NCBI RefSeq assembly: GCF_018342475.1
Contig: NZ_JAEMUD010000001.1
Location: 1 to 64,000, forward strand
Reading direction: 5' to 3'
Source of the DNA: Parachlamydia sp. AcF125
GTDB lineage: Bacteria; Chlamydiota; Chlamydiia; Chlamydiales; Parachlamydiaceae
DNA: 64,000 bases
A model generated the notes under the pieces. It was not told where the DNA came from and did no database searches. It saw only the letters and a list, made by a program, of their open reading frames with translations. Positions within the stretch are counted from its first letter, which is position 1. The number at the start of each line of letters is the position of its first letter. Both the position numbers and the translations under genes were made by a program. This document shows, one piece after another, positions 38,498 through 48,135 of the stretch.

Positions 38498-39820
38498 ATG
38501 CCATTTTCCAAAATTATTAATACTCGATCAGTCTTAATTTCTTCAGAAGGAGGCTCTGGCCATAAAATTGCTGCCCTCGCAGTCAAGTCCCGTTATCAAG
38601 GATCTTATTACGAACTGGATACCTTTGCTACCTTAGGAAAAATCGGAAAAGCTTGCACGGAGAGATGGAACCAAGCGCAAAAGCGGGGTGACATCAAAAC
38701 CCAAATTAAGCTAGCCAACTATCAAGGATTGGCAGAAGCTCTTTTCAGCATTCCCATTTATTTTCGGGTTTGCTATGTATTATTGCGGCATAATATCGAT
38801 CAAATCATTGATACGCAGGCCATTGGCACCCGTTCTATCATTAGAGCAGCTCGCACAGTTAATTTCATTTATAAACTTTTGCGCAAAAAAGAAAGGGTGA
38901 TAAACGTTTGGAAAATTTTTATCGAACTCCCCACTTCCAAGTCTTTGTACTATCACCGATATATTAAAAAACTGAGCAAAAAAGACAAAAAAATTTTTAA
39001 GCTTGTCTCTATTAAACCTCCTTTTAAGACTATCCAAGAAGAAGAAGATTTTTGGCAAAAATACTGCAACCTGTCGGTTCTTACTAAAGAAGTGGTTTAT
39101 GCCGATCCTCCTATTCGAAAGGAATTTTTAACTTATAAAAATTTACCTTCAAAGCCTCAAAAGCTAGCGTTTGCTGTGAATACGGAGGAAGAACTCCACC
39201 TTTTGCAATCTATACACAACGACTTAGAGCCTGACCCAAGTGAAGCCAAAAATTTATGGAATATTTCAATCAAAAATGATGATATCGTCATGACATTAAT
39301 GCTGGGTAGCCAGGTAGCTGAAAAGGCTACCCTTAATTATGTCTCTCGCCTTTTCCAAGCAGGAGAAACGATCATTTCTCAGGATAAGAAAATTTACTTT
39401 TTTGTTTACTGCAACAAGCACATTCCCCAACAAGAGACGTTATTTAAGAAAGTGGTAGACCTTGTTAAAACCTACCAGAAAACAAATCCAAATATTAAGG
39501 TTGTTCCTTTAACCTTTCAAAATGCTTCAGAAATTGCCCCTATGATGTATCGAAGCGATTTTGCAATCATTAGAACTGGCGCTCAGGCCTCTCAAGAGGC
39601 AAAAAGTAGTGTGCAGGGGCAAATTTTGATCCACTCTGAAAATACAGATGAAAATATTTCTTTAGAAGACCAATCTGAATTACTAAAAGGCATTCCTTTA
39701 TGGGAAGGAGGAAATGCAGAGTTTTTGATTAATACTTGTCAGGCAAAAATAGTGAATCCCTCGTTATTCAAAGAATATTTAACCTCTCGTTTAACGACTC
39801 ATTCCTGCATTTGTCAATAG
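38498..39820 (+). CDS. GT-B glycosyltransferase-like protein, effector candidate
   Basis: A 440-residue soluble protein. The N-terminus has SSEGGSGHKIAALAVK (15-30), close to the GGGH/GSGHxxAA loop of MurG, monogalactosyldiacylglycerol synthase and processive diacylglycerol glucosyltransferases. Near the C-terminus, MMYRSDFAIIRTGAQASQEA (about 348-368) resembles the nucleotide-sugar-binding SDxxIxRxGxxTxxEA segment of the same enzymes. Between them is a poorly conserved basic region. I infer a divergent GT-B fold enzyme. Whether it acts on lipids, on the cell's own wall, or as a secreted effector is not shown. A Shine-Dalgarno (AAGGT) precedes the ATG. It stands alone in an AT-rich neighbourhood. 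Confidence 0.5.
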   Translation: MPFSKIINTRSVLISSEGGSGHKIAALAVKSRYQGSYYELDTFATLGKIGKACTERWNQAQKRGDIKTQIKLANYQGLAEALFSIPIYFRVCYVLLRHNIDQIIDTQAIGTRSIIRAARTVNFIYKLLRKKERVINVWKIFIELPTSKSLYYHRYIKKLSKKDKKIFKLVSIKPPFKTIQEEEDFWQKYCNLSVLTKEVVYADPPIRKEFLTYKNLPSKPQKLAFAVNTEEELHLLQSIHNDLEPDPSEAKNLWNISIKNDDIVMTLMLGSQVAEKATLNYVSRLFQAGETIISQDKKIYFFVYCNKHIPQQETLFKKVVDLVKTYQKTNPNIKVVPLTFQNASEIAPMMYRSDFAIIRTGAQASQEAKSSVQGQILIHSENTDENISLEDQSELLKGIPLWEGGNAEFLINTCQAKIVNPSLFKEYLTSRLTTHSCICQ

Positions 39821-39970
39821 ACAATAGAACGCTAGCAAAACTTTTTCCTTTGGAGGGAAAGTTGGGCACAAAATTTTATAACTTTGCTTTTGGCATACTT
39901 AAAGGAGTAGATACAAACAGCAAGGCAAAAAAGGTAAACAAGAGAAAAACCAAAAGCTTTGGGAAGAGAT

Positions 39971-40798
39971 CTAATAAGTAGTATGGCAAAGTGTAAGGCC
40001 ATAAATATGCGCTGGGCACCCTTCTAATAAGGTTTCAGCACATCGATTTAACGTCTCGCCTGTAGCGCGCGCATCATCTACAATTAAAACAGTCTGGTCG
40101 CAGATGTTGGCATTCTCTTGCAGCAAAAAATTTTCGCGATCTAAAAGCATCCGTTGTTTTCGCTCTAAGGCAGCTTGGCTATAATCGCCGCTCTTTCTTT
40201 TTAATACTTGCTTAACAGGACAGTTAAGAATTTTTCCTAAAGCATTCGCTAATAGAAGCGCTTGATTATACCCTCTAGACAGATGCCGCATAAATGATAA
40301 AGGGACAGGCACGATCAAATCAGGTATGGGCCATTGTAGCTGAAAAAACTGGTAGGCAAGAAAAGCTCCTGCGCCTTCTGCTAAATAAGGTTTATTGAAA
40401 TCCTTTAGATGGGTAACAAGGGTAGCCGCTGGTCCAAAGTAGTCGAAAGCAGCCCCCATCCCTCGAAATAAAGGGGCCCGTAAAGCACAACGTTTACAAA
40501 GCTGAACATCTTCCCGAAAAACATGCTTAGGCTCAAAACAATAACAACAACGCTCTCTAGGATTGATCAGGGAAAGCTGCTCACTACAAAAATAACAAAA
40601 CACACTTTCTGGATTCTGAAGCGAGCCCTGGCATTCTAAACAAATAGGTGGATAGATTAAATGTAAACCACTTTCCACCCATTTTTTGAACTTTTTCAAG
40701 AATGAAGCGCCAGCTGTTCGCCAAAAATAGTGGAAAGCCGATTTTCCATAGCTTTCATAAGTTCTGGGTAATATTGAGGGTAGTTTTTTTTGAACCAT
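39971..40798 (-). CDS. comF: ComF family phosphoribosyltransferase-like protein
   Basis: Up to 275 residues. The core begins at YPPICLECQGS with two zinc-binding clusters (CLEC...CYFC and CCYCFEPK...CKRC). A phosphoribosyltransferase fold with the PRPP loop VLIVDDARATGETL (about 240) follows. ComF homologues are linked to DNA uptake and recombination in Bacillus and others, though many are untested. The annotated ATG lies inside the upstream kinase-like gene and the first 40 residues look unlike ComF. A GTG at 40678 (residue 41) is a plausible start. Overlap with the upstream gene suggests co-transcription. Confidence 0.8.
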   Translation of the reverse strand: MVQKKLPSILPRTYESYGKSAFHYFWRTAGASFLKKFKKWVESGLHLIYPPICLECQGSLQNPESVFCYFCSEQLSLINPRERCCYCFEPKHVFREDVQLCKRCALRAPLFRGMGAAFDYFGPAATLVTHLKDFNKPYLAEGAGAFLAYQFFQLQWPIPDLIVPVPLSFMRHLSRGYNQALLLANALGKILNCPVKQVLKRKSGDYSQAALERKQRMLLDRENFLLQENANICDQTVLIVDDARATGETLNRCAETLLEGCPAHIYGLTLCHTTY

Positions 40799-41640
40799 AC
40801 ATCAAACTTGTCCACAATTTTTAAAAGGTCACTGCGGTAAACTTCTGGATTTTTTATTTTTTCCTCAGAAGATAATTTTCCAATATCCAGGTGAATAGGA
40901 TAAACAGTTTCTCCATAAACAAAGCCTGTGTTATGCATGACTCCATGGTCTCGATCATAAATCCCTTTTGCATATTCCTGTAAATAGAGGTCAAAAATTT
41001 GGTTAACCCGATCAATGGCAGTTAACACAGATCCTTTGGAAAGCAAAGCAATCATTTCCTGACGCGTGGTCACAGCTTTTTCTTGCACCACATACAAAAT
41101 TTCATTCAGGTTTAAGAAATGAGATAGGCCCAGTTTATCCCTCACTTGCACGATTTTTCCTGGATCAAGCTCTCGATTCAAATGCACATAAAGCAAACCG
41201 CTTTCTTTTTTATGTCGTTTATAGGCCAAATGGTAGCCGCTAAATACACTTTCAAGCTTTTCTAGTTTTTTCACGCGCTCGTTCTCTCGAATGTCACTTA
41301 AAATTCCGATAGGAGGAAGCCACTCAACCAACCAAGAAGGCTTAAGGTGTTTAAATTTGAAAAGCTTCAAAATATACCTACCGTCTTCGCTCATAAAAGC
41401 AAAAGACTGAGCCCCTTTTCCCAGGTAGGCAAATTTCTGGTCTAAAATCTTGTCTAACTTGGTTTGCTCTGCAGTAGATAAAGAAGCATGCTCCCATTCA
41501 GAATGATAAGGAACCTCATGCATGTAATTGCCTTTTCGAAAATCATCTGTTAAATTGTAATAGGCTCTTGCAACTCCAAAACAGAAAACTCCTAAAATTG
41601 CGATGTAGCCTAGACGCGAAATTTTTCTCATCAAATTCAA
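40696..41640 (-). CDS. Membrane-anchored kinase-fold protein
   Basis: A 314-residue protein with an N-terminal membrane anchor or signal (about 10-26). The remainder looks like a divergent protein or sugar kinase: a glycine-rich loop GKGAQSFAF at 74-82, a candidate ATP lysine Lys92 in YILKLFKF, and a catalytic-loop-like DRDHGVMHN at 229-237. HLDIG at 250-254 is in the place of DFG. If anchored by its N-terminus with no other membrane segment, the kinase-like domain would be outside the cytoplasm, where ATP is absent, unless the helix is reversed. I cannot name the family. The gene overlaps the ComF frame. Confidence 0.5.
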   Translation of the reverse strand: MNLMRKISRLGYIAILGVFCFGVARAYYNLTDDFRKGNYMHEVPYHSEWEHASLSTAEQTKLDKILDQKFAYLGKGAQSFAFMSEDGRYILKLFKFKHLKPSWLVEWLPPIGILSDIRENERVKKLEKLESVFSGYHLAYKRHKKESGLLYVHLNRELDPGKIVQVRDKLGLSHFLNLNEILYVVQEKAVTTRQEMIALLSKGSVLTAIDRVNQIFDLYLQEYAKGIYDRDHGVMHNTGFVYGETVYPIHLDIGKLSSEEKIKNPEVYRSDLLKIVDKFDVWFKKNYPQYYPELMKAMENRLSTIFGEQLALHS

Positions 41641-41959
41641 TACCTTTTTGAAAACGAATGTACCTATTTTTAATTTGTATGTTTTGAGCTAACATACTGA
41701 AAATAAAAAAATTAAGAGATGCCTCTTAAGGCTAAATTCCAAACCTCTCCTTGTAAGCAGTTCACTATACTTTATCTCTTAAAACAACACAAGATCTCCT
41801 CTGTTTAAAGGATTTGGAGTTCAGAAAAACAGAAAACTTTTATATTGTTTTCTGGGAGACGATCGTTCATATGATTTGTTTAATCTTAATGAAACCTTAA
41901 TAAAAAGACTGTAACCTATTCGGCTTAATTAACATTAGTAATTTCATTGAAGTCTTAGT
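41641..41959. other. AT-rich divergent spacer
   Basis: This spacer lies between the minus-strand kinase-like gene and the plus-strand lipase-like gene. No RNA, repeat or strong promoter match was recognised, and there is no clear Shine-Dalgarno before the latter. Confidence 0.4.
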
Positions 41960-44899
41960 ATGCAATTAAGTTTCACACAAATTCATGAAGCAGTAGGGGG
42001 CTGTAAAAATTCTACTGCAATCAGGATCAAGACCAAGCCGTTGGATTCTGGTCATCCTGTCACTCACTGTCACTATGTGGCCACCGCTTCTCCTACCTCT
42101 TTTTGGCCATTTGGTAGCCAGCGAACAAAAATTCGCAAGCAAGATGAAAAAACAATGGAGCGTTTTACTAAGCTAATTGGAGAAACGGCACCTCCTGCCA
42201 TTAAAACTCAATTAATCCATGAACTTGAAAGTCAGAAAAAAGGAACCAAACTTACTGCAAGTAAAATTCGGGAGATTTACAGCGCATGTCTGGCCTCACA
42301 TTTAAACGGGCCGAGAATAGCTGCCTGTTTAGCTCGCGCAGAATTCGCACGCGTGATCTTTGATGAGAAATCGCAAACCTATAGAACGCAAAAAGCTTAC
42401 TTTGGGGCTTTTAGAAAAAAAATTAGAATGGAAAATCAAAATGCCCTTCGAAAGTGTTATGAAACGTTTGTAGAAGAATGGGGAAAAGAACGGGTAGATC
42501 GCGCTTTAGCAAAATATAGCCTTAATTGGGAAACTCTTTGTTTAGAAGGAAAGCCCTTAACCGTCGGGCTTATTAATAAAATGACAGGAGCGATTGCCGA
42601 ACTTCAAAGCGAGGATCTTCCTATCACGTGGAATAAAGTCAGAGAAATTTGCTTGGATAAAGCGCCGGTCGATCTCCTCCCTTCCCATCACAGGAAAAAA
42701 TTAGCCGAAATTCTCAATACCCATTCGGATGAAGAGTTAAAAATTGAATTAACAACTAAATATCTCCCTTATCTTTCAAGCTCCTATGATCAATTACCTC
42801 AAGAAGTGCAGGAACTATTCTCAAAAGTGACCCTGCTCGATGAGAATGAAGGAAAAAGGGCGTTTCAAGAAATCGGGCAAATTGTTAAAGATATAGGAAG
42901 CTGTAAAAATTCTGCACCCGTTCAGATCAAGCTTATGCCAACCTATGCTGCTAATCATGCACGCTATTATACTGTGGCAGCTTCTGCTAGTTCTTTTTGG
43001 TCATTTGGCAGCCAACGAACAAAAATTCGGGAACAAAATCGAGAAACAATCGGACATTTTATTCAGCTAGTTCAAGAAACGGCCCACCCCGATATTGCTC
43101 CCCAGTTAATCCGTAAGCTAGAAAGCCAGAAAAAAAAGGGGGCGCAACTTACTGTAGGAAAAATTCGCAAAATTTACAGCCAATGTATAGCCTCTCATTT
43201 AAGCGGTCTGAGAAAAATCGCCTGTTTAGCTCAAAAAGAGTCCGCTCGCGTGATCTTTGATGAGAAATCGCAAACTTATAGAACGCAAAAAGCTTATTTT
43301 GGCTCTTTTAGAAAAAAAACTAGAAGGGAAAACCAAACTGCCCTTCGAAAATGTTACGAAGCGTTTGTAAAAGAATGGGGAAAAGAACGGGTAGACCGCG
43401 CTTTAGCAAGATATGAGATTAATTTAAACCGCCTTCATGTAGAAGGAAAACCTTTAACAGCTAGTATAATCAATAAAATGACCTTGGGGGTGGCGGACTT
43501 TTATGTGGAAGATCTACATGCGACTTGGGATAAAGTCCAAAAAGTTTGCCTGGATGAAACGACGGTCGATACTTTGCCTTCTCATCACAGAAAAAAATTA
43601 GCCAAAATTCTCAACACCAATTCTGAGGAAGAGCTAAAAACCCAATTAACGGCTAAATGTCTCCCTTATCTTTCAAAGCCATACGATCAATTACCTCATG
43701 CTCTACATCATCTATTGTCAAACGCGACTTTGCTCGATGCCGATGAGTTAGAACTCATGTTCCAAGGAAAAAGAATGGAAGGGATCATTACCGGCTATCC
43801 TCCTCTCTCCATGTTGTATTTCTATTATCCCTTACATGTGGAAGATAAAAGCCGTTTACAGTTGTATCACACCATTCTGACACTTTCTAAGCGTGTATTT
43901 GCTAAACCTGATATCTTAACCAAAGCCACTTGGGAAATCTTTGCCAAAGCCTTTATTAAATTTCGCGTAGCTAAAGACATGCTGGTCCCCTTTCCGCCTG
44001 AAACTACCGATAACAATAGCTTTAACTGGTATAGAATTATGAAAAAAATTGAGCCGGGAGGTTCCAAGCTGGCTTTTCATTTATCTCAATTGCATCAAGG
44101 CGGCCCAGAACTTCCTGATATTCTGTGCTATCGGAGCACAACTTCAGTGCCTACCCAGCAAAAATGCCTTGAGACTCTCATTGAAGATTCTTGGTTGCTA
44201 GGCCCAGGCTATTTTCCTTTTTACAGATGGAAAGGAATGAAGGAAGAAGATCAGGTTTTATTCAGCAATACACACAAACCTTTAGTCGTATTAGGCCATA
44301 GTCTTGGCGGCAGCCATTCACAGCTTTTCTTGATCAATCGCCTTCAAAAAGACGGGCCTAAGTTGCCTGACCGAGACATCCATATCGTTACGTTTGATTC
44401 CCCTGCTCCTAGAACAAAAGATGCGATCAAGGTTAGCAAATTTTTGCATGAGAATCATCGCGTTAAAATCAAATTTTACTTTAGCTTACAAGATTCCATT
44501 CCAGGAGCCGGTGGGGCATTTCCCGGATTCGATATGGCAGCCGAGGCTATCAATAAGGTAGAATGTATTGTGGCAGATGCTCTGAAGTTAAAGCATCCCG
44601 CTCTTAACCTACATCCACATGGCCGTTTCTATTACTTATCGCCAGACCTCCATTATGAAGAGCGAGCCACCGAAGTTGAAAAGTTCAGCAGTGAAGCTTG
44701 GAGAGCAAAAACGGAACTGATTAGGAAAGTCGTAAGCCTCTTTTTATTTCCTCCTATCCTTATTCTAGGATATACTAAAAGACTCCTTATGGGTAGAACG
44801 GGACGCTCAGGTAGTTTAAGAGTGATTTTTAATAAAATTTTTAGAATTTCACCTAAGCCTAAAACTAAAATCAAAAATTACGGAATTGAGCTGGTATAA
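41960..44899 (+). CDS. Large lipase-like protein with duplicated N-terminal module
   Basis: A 979-residue protein. Residues of about 12-310 and 313-600 are two tandem copies of one module, each starting at a Gly-Cys-Lys-Asn-Ser segment and sharing FWxFGSQRTKIR, VIFDEKSQTYRTQKAYFG and LPSHHRKKLA. The third part (about 610-979) contains the serine hydrolase nucleophile elbow GHSLGGSH at about 777-784. It is followed by HIVTFDSPAPR (about 815), as in class 3 lipases, and a histidine near 873 (HPHGRFYYL). A hydrophobic stretch at about 930-950 could insert in membrane. No signal peptide is present, so type III secretion would be the export route if it is exported. Weak ribosome binding site. Function beyond hydrolase fold is unknown. 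Confidence 0.7.
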   Translation: MQLSFTQIHEAVGGCKNSTAIRIKTKPLDSGHPVTHCHYVATASPTSFWPFGSQRTKIRKQDEKTMERFTKLIGETAPPAIKTQLIHELESQKKGTKLTASKIREIYSACLASHLNGPRIAACLARAEFARVIFDEKSQTYRTQKAYFGAFRKKIRMENQNALRKCYETFVEEWGKERVDRALAKYSLNWETLCLEGKPLTVGLINKMTGAIAELQSEDLPITWNKVREICLDKAPVDLLPSHHRKKLAEILNTHSDEELKIELTTKYLPYLSSSYDQLPQEVQELFSKVTLLDENEGKRAFQEIGQIVKDIGSCKNSAPVQIKLMPTYAANHARYYTVAASASSFWSFGSQRTKIREQNRETIGHFIQLVQETAHPDIAPQLIRKLESQKKKGAQLTVGKIRKIYSQCIASHLSGLRKIACLAQKESARVIFDEKSQTYRTQKAYFGSFRKKTRRENQTALRKCYEAFVKEWGKERVDRALARYEINLNRLHVEGKPLTASIINKMTLGVADFYVEDLHATWDKVQKVCLDETTVDTLPSHHRKKLAKILNTNSEEELKTQLTAKCLPYLSKPYDQLPHALHHLLSNATLLDADELELMFQGKRMEGIITGYPPLSMLYFYYPLHVEDKSRLQLYHTILTLSKRVFAKPDILTKATWEIFAKAFIKFRVAKDMLVPFPPETTDNNSFNWYRIMKKIEPGGSKLAFHLSQLHQGGPELPDILCYRSTTSVPTQQKCLETLIEDSWLLGPGYFPFYRWKGMKEEDQVLFSNTHKPLVVLGHSLGGSHSQLFLINRLQKDGPKLPDRDIHIVTFDSPAPRTKDAIKVSKFLHENHRVKIKFYFSLQDSIPGAGGAFPGFDMAAEAINKVECIVADALKLKHPALNLHPHGRFYYLSPDLHYEERATEVEKFSSEAWRAKTELIRKVVSLFLFPPILILGYTKRLLMGRTGRSGSLRVIFNKIFRISPKPKTKIKNYGIELV
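41990..43760 (+). repeat. Tandem internal duplication of a 0.9-kb module
   Basis: Nucleotides from about 41990 to 42870 are repeated from about 42890 to 43760 with strong conservation in several blocks, for example the 18-base run TGTAAAAATTCT plus flanks at 42002 and 42902. The copies differ by many substitutions and a few codons, so the duplication is old. Confidence 0.75.
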
Positions 44900-45677
44900 A
44901 TTAAAGAATCTATTTTTAAGAAAAAAGCCTTGGAATCGTATGGAAAAAACCTTTGCCTCTCTAATTTCCCTGTCAATACCTTCGGGATAGGAACCAGAGT
45001 AAAGGCCTCAATCCTAAGCAACGAATTTTTCTGGCTGGAATAGCTCCATGATCTCCCCATTTTTCGGCGATTGCTTGAGAAAAGACGCAAGATTAATCAG
45101 CTTGTCATGGCCTTGCAGAAATAAAAAGCTGTTCTTGGCCGGCTCTTTAGGACATTTGAAATTTAAGCAGTGAAAGAGCAAGAATCACTCGCTTTGCTAT
45201 TGAACAGCAAAAAAGGGATTTATCCCCTAAAAAGCCCGAAACAAAACACACTGCCTGGGAGAGTAAAGGCTTGGTTTTAATCGATTTGCTCTCCCTCCTC
45301 TTTTTGTGAGGCTGCAGGCGAAATTTCCACATCCTAAAAAACAAAATACCCCTTGTCAAATTTCGGATTTTGAAAAAATTGGAAAGGGAATAGACAAGCT
45401 TCAAAAAGAATACCCCTGCAGGCTTTCTTGTCCTGGTTATCCTTTCGTTTTCTTCCCTGTATGAAAGTTTATCGCCTTTTATGAATTGGTTCCCAAAAAC
45501 CCATTGAAATATCCGACAGATCTAAAATATTTTAAGGCGTTTTTTTTAATTTGACTTTTGGAAAAAATTCAGTACCCTTGCAGATAAAGCTGAACTTGCA
45601 TCCTTAGCTTGCCACTCCTTATGTCTGGGCTAAATCATGCAGCCGGTAAAAAATGACTCAAGTCGGAAACCATACTT
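44900..45677. other. Long intergenic region before nqrB
   Basis: Nearly 780 bases with no frame I would call. Two minus-strand frames (44878-45090 and 45147-45404) have no domain or ribosome binding site. TTGACT at about 45553 could be part of a promoter for nqrB, but no matching -10 is evident. Parts may be decayed coding sequence. Confidence 0.4.
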
Positions 45678-47216
45678 ATGCTACGGAAGTTTTTAGATTA
45701 CCAACTTTCCCTTACTGAAAAGGGGAAACCTTTACATTTCATGCGTCCTCTTATCACGGCGGGCGACACATTTTTATATGAAGCGCCTTGCAATACAAAC
45801 GTAGGCCCTCACATTCGGGATGCCATCGATGTCAAAAGATGGATGTTAATCGTTGTGTTTGCTTTAATTCCTTGCACTCTAATGGCACTATGGAATACTG
45901 GCCTCCAATCATTTGTTTATTCGAGTGGCCATTACCCTTTGATGAATGAATTTCTTTCCAGTAGTACCTCCCTTCAAGGATATTGGGGTTTTGCTCTTAA
46001 AGACCATCGTTATCTGTCAATTCTGAAAGAAGGGCTGTATGCCTTGCTTCCACAACTCCTCATTGCCTATGCCGTGGGAGGGTTTTGGGAAGCGCTTTTT
46101 GCTTGCGTTCGTCAACATGAAATTTCAGAAGGCTTTTTAGTCACAGGCATTTTATATGCTTTGATTTTACCTCCGACGCTCCCCTATTGGATGACTGCGG
46201 TGGGGGTATCCGTGGGCATTGTTTTTGCCAAAGAGGTCTTTGGCGGTTCTGGCATGAATATCGTCAACCCTGCTCTCGCCTGCCGGGCATTCCTTTTCTT
46301 CGCTTATCCAGGTAAAATGTCCGGTAACGTGTGGGTCGGTACAGACGCCACAAAAGTTCGAGAAAGCTTAATTGCAATGAATCACGATTCTAAAGCAAGT
46401 CTATTGGATGGCTACACTCAGGCCACCCCGCTTGCTAAATTTAATGTTACCCCCGAAATCAAACGTATTCATGTAGATGCGATTGCAACCAATCATCTGG
46501 GACAGGATGTTAAAACTTACTCGACTATCCAGGAGAAATTTGCGGCATGGAATGCGCACGGCTCTCATCAAGCCTCCTTAGGGGAACTCACTCAAGACCA
46601 AATGAAAAGTTTTGTCACTTCTCCTCTAGCTGAGGGGGGCTTAGGATTATCCCCCGGCTATTATGAAGATGCTTACCAATTCTCAGCACTTGATCATGGG
46701 ATTGGTTCAACCAACAGTGATTGGGGCTTTTTCTTTGGAAATAAATTAGGCTGCATGGGGGAAACCTCTACCCTTGCTTGCATTTTAGGAGCTATTTTAT
46801 TGGTTTATACTGGGGTAGGAGCCTGGCGTACAATGGTCGCTATGGCATTGGGGATGTACTTGACAGCCTTATTTTTTGAATTTGGCTCTGCATTTTTTGG
46901 AGCGGCTAATGGAGCGTGGGCACCTGCCACCGTGGGATTTCCCGCCTATAAACATCTCCTATTGGGCGGGGCTGCATTTGGGATTGTATTCATGGCAACC
47001 GATCCAGTGTCTTCTCCGAGCTTAGATTCGGCAAAATGGGTTTATGGGCTTTTCTGCGGGATTGTTACCATATTAATCCGGGTGGTTAACCCCGCTTACC
47101 CCGAAGGGGTAATGCTTGCCATATTAATGGGAAATGTTTTTGCTCCGTTATTTGATTACTACGCGGCCAGATTTTATAGAAAAAGGAGGATGCGCCATGT
47201 CTCATCCCGCATCTAG
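45678..47216 (+). CDS. nqrB: Na+-translocating NADH:quinone reductase subunit B
   Basis: A 512-residue membrane subunit with about ten hydrophobic segments. The N-terminus (LRKFLDYQL...PLHFMRPLITAGD) is typical. The covalent FMN site is the threonine in the family SGATPL-type motif, here YTQATPL with Thr250. NqrB carries the sodium pathway. The gene starts a tightly packed nqrB-C-D-E run and overlaps nqrC by 20 bases. It is longer than the gammaproteobacterial subunit (about 415) mainly because of an inserted loop between about 230 and 340. Confidence 0.97.
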   Translation: MLRKFLDYQLSLTEKGKPLHFMRPLITAGDTFLYEAPCNTNVGPHIRDAIDVKRWMLIVVFALIPCTLMALWNTGLQSFVYSSGHYPLMNEFLSSSTSLQGYWGFALKDHRYLSILKEGLYALLPQLLIAYAVGGFWEALFACVRQHEISEGFLVTGILYALILPPTLPYWMTAVGVSVGIVFAKEVFGGSGMNIVNPALACRAFLFFAYPGKMSGNVWVGTDATKVRESLIAMNHDSKASLLDGYTQATPLAKFNVTPEIKRIHVDAIATNHLGQDVKTYSTIQEKFAAWNAHGSHQASLGELTQDQMKSFVTSPLAEGGLGLSPGYYEDAYQFSALDHGIGSTNSDWGFFFGNKLGCMGETSTLACILGAILLVYTGVGAWRTMVAMALGMYLTALFFEFGSAFFGAANGAWAPATVGFPAYKHLLLGGAAFGIVFMATDPVSSPSLDSAKWVYGLFCGIVTILIRVVNPAYPEGVMLAILMGNVFAPLFDYYAARFYRKRRMRHVSSRI

Positions 47217-48135
47217 AGGCCCTAGCAATGCTCAAGTTATTACGTTTATGGTGACCTTAAGTTTCATTTGTGCCCTTATCCTTTCTGTGCTAGCTAGTGC
47301 TCTAGCTAAGCCTAAAGAAATCGCGCAGGAACTCGATCGAAGTAAACAAATGATGATTGCAGCTAAAATTTTGAGCCATGAAGGCTATTTTTTAATGCAA
47401 GATAAAGAAGGCAAGCATATTCCGGCTAAATTCGAAAAAGGAGCCCTTTTGGTTCCGGGAACTCCCCAAGATATTCCCTCAAGCGCAGAATTGAGGGAAA
47501 TTTACCAAAAAAGATTTATCCCCTTTTTGGTCGATGACAAAGGCAGCCGTTTTACCTTTCAAGAGGCTAGTCTCAATGAAGAACAGTACCTTGCAGATTA
47601 CAAAAAGAGTGGCTACTATAAGCAGCCTTATCGATTACTTTACGAAATTCTGCCCAATGGCTCCCAACAAAAAGATAGCCAACCAGTTGGCTATGTTATC
47701 CCCGTGAATGGGTATGGGCTTTGGGACGCGATTTATGGCTACATTGCTTTAAAGCCAGATGGCAATACGGTGATTGGGATCTCATGGTATGATCAAAAAG
47801 AAACTCCTGGGCTTGGCGCAAACATCGCCGAAGCCCCTTGGCAAGATCTTTTTCCGGGAAAGTTCATCTTTCAAGAAAGCGCGGATGGAAAAACCCACTT
47901 TAAAAGCGCCCCCATTGGAATTCTGGTGGTTAAAGGGAAGGTTTCCGAAGTATTAGGCGATTCTCCTAAATCCAAAAGCGCTGTGGACGGTATGGCGGGG
48001 GCTACGCTGACCGGCAATGGGGTTACCGATGCTTACCGAGAAGTTTTAAATGCCTATCGCCCCTTTTTACTGACTCTTCATGAAAACAAAAATGAAGAAA
48101 AGCCTAACCTTTATACAAAAGAGAACAGGATATGA
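47197..48135 (+). CDS. nqrC: Na+-translocating NADH:quinone reductase subunit C
   Basis: A 312-residue subunit with one N-terminal membrane segment (about 10-35) and a periplasmic domain. I use the ATG at 47197 because AGGAGGA at 47184-47190 lies six bases before it; the longer frame from 47134 starts inside nqrB. The second covalent FMN attaches to the threonine of GATLT, seen in the C-terminal third at [13 protein letters not shown]. The stop overlaps the nqrD start in ATGA. Confidence 0.96.
   Translation: MSHPASRGPSNAQVITFMVTLSFICALILSVLASALAKPKEIAQELDRSKQMMIAAKILSHEGYFLMQDKEGKHIPAKFEKGALLVPGTPQDIPSSAELREIYQKRFIPFLVDDKGSRFTFQEASLNEEQYLADYKKSGYYKQPYRLLYEILPNGSQQKDSQPVGYVIPVNGYGLWDAIYGYIALKPDGNTVIGISWYDQKETPGLGANIAEAPWQDLFPGKFIFQESADGKTHFKSAPIGILVVKGKVSEVLGDSPKSKSAVDGMAGATLTGNGVTDAYREVLNAYRPFLLTLHENKNEEKPNLYTKENRI

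Noticed and set aside
45147-45404. Minus-strand 85-codon frame in the spacer before nqrB
   Set aside because: No start signal, domain or neighbour support.
47134-47196. Longer start for nqrC
   Set aside because: It lies inside nqrB. The ATG at 47197 has a perfect Shine-Dalgarno.
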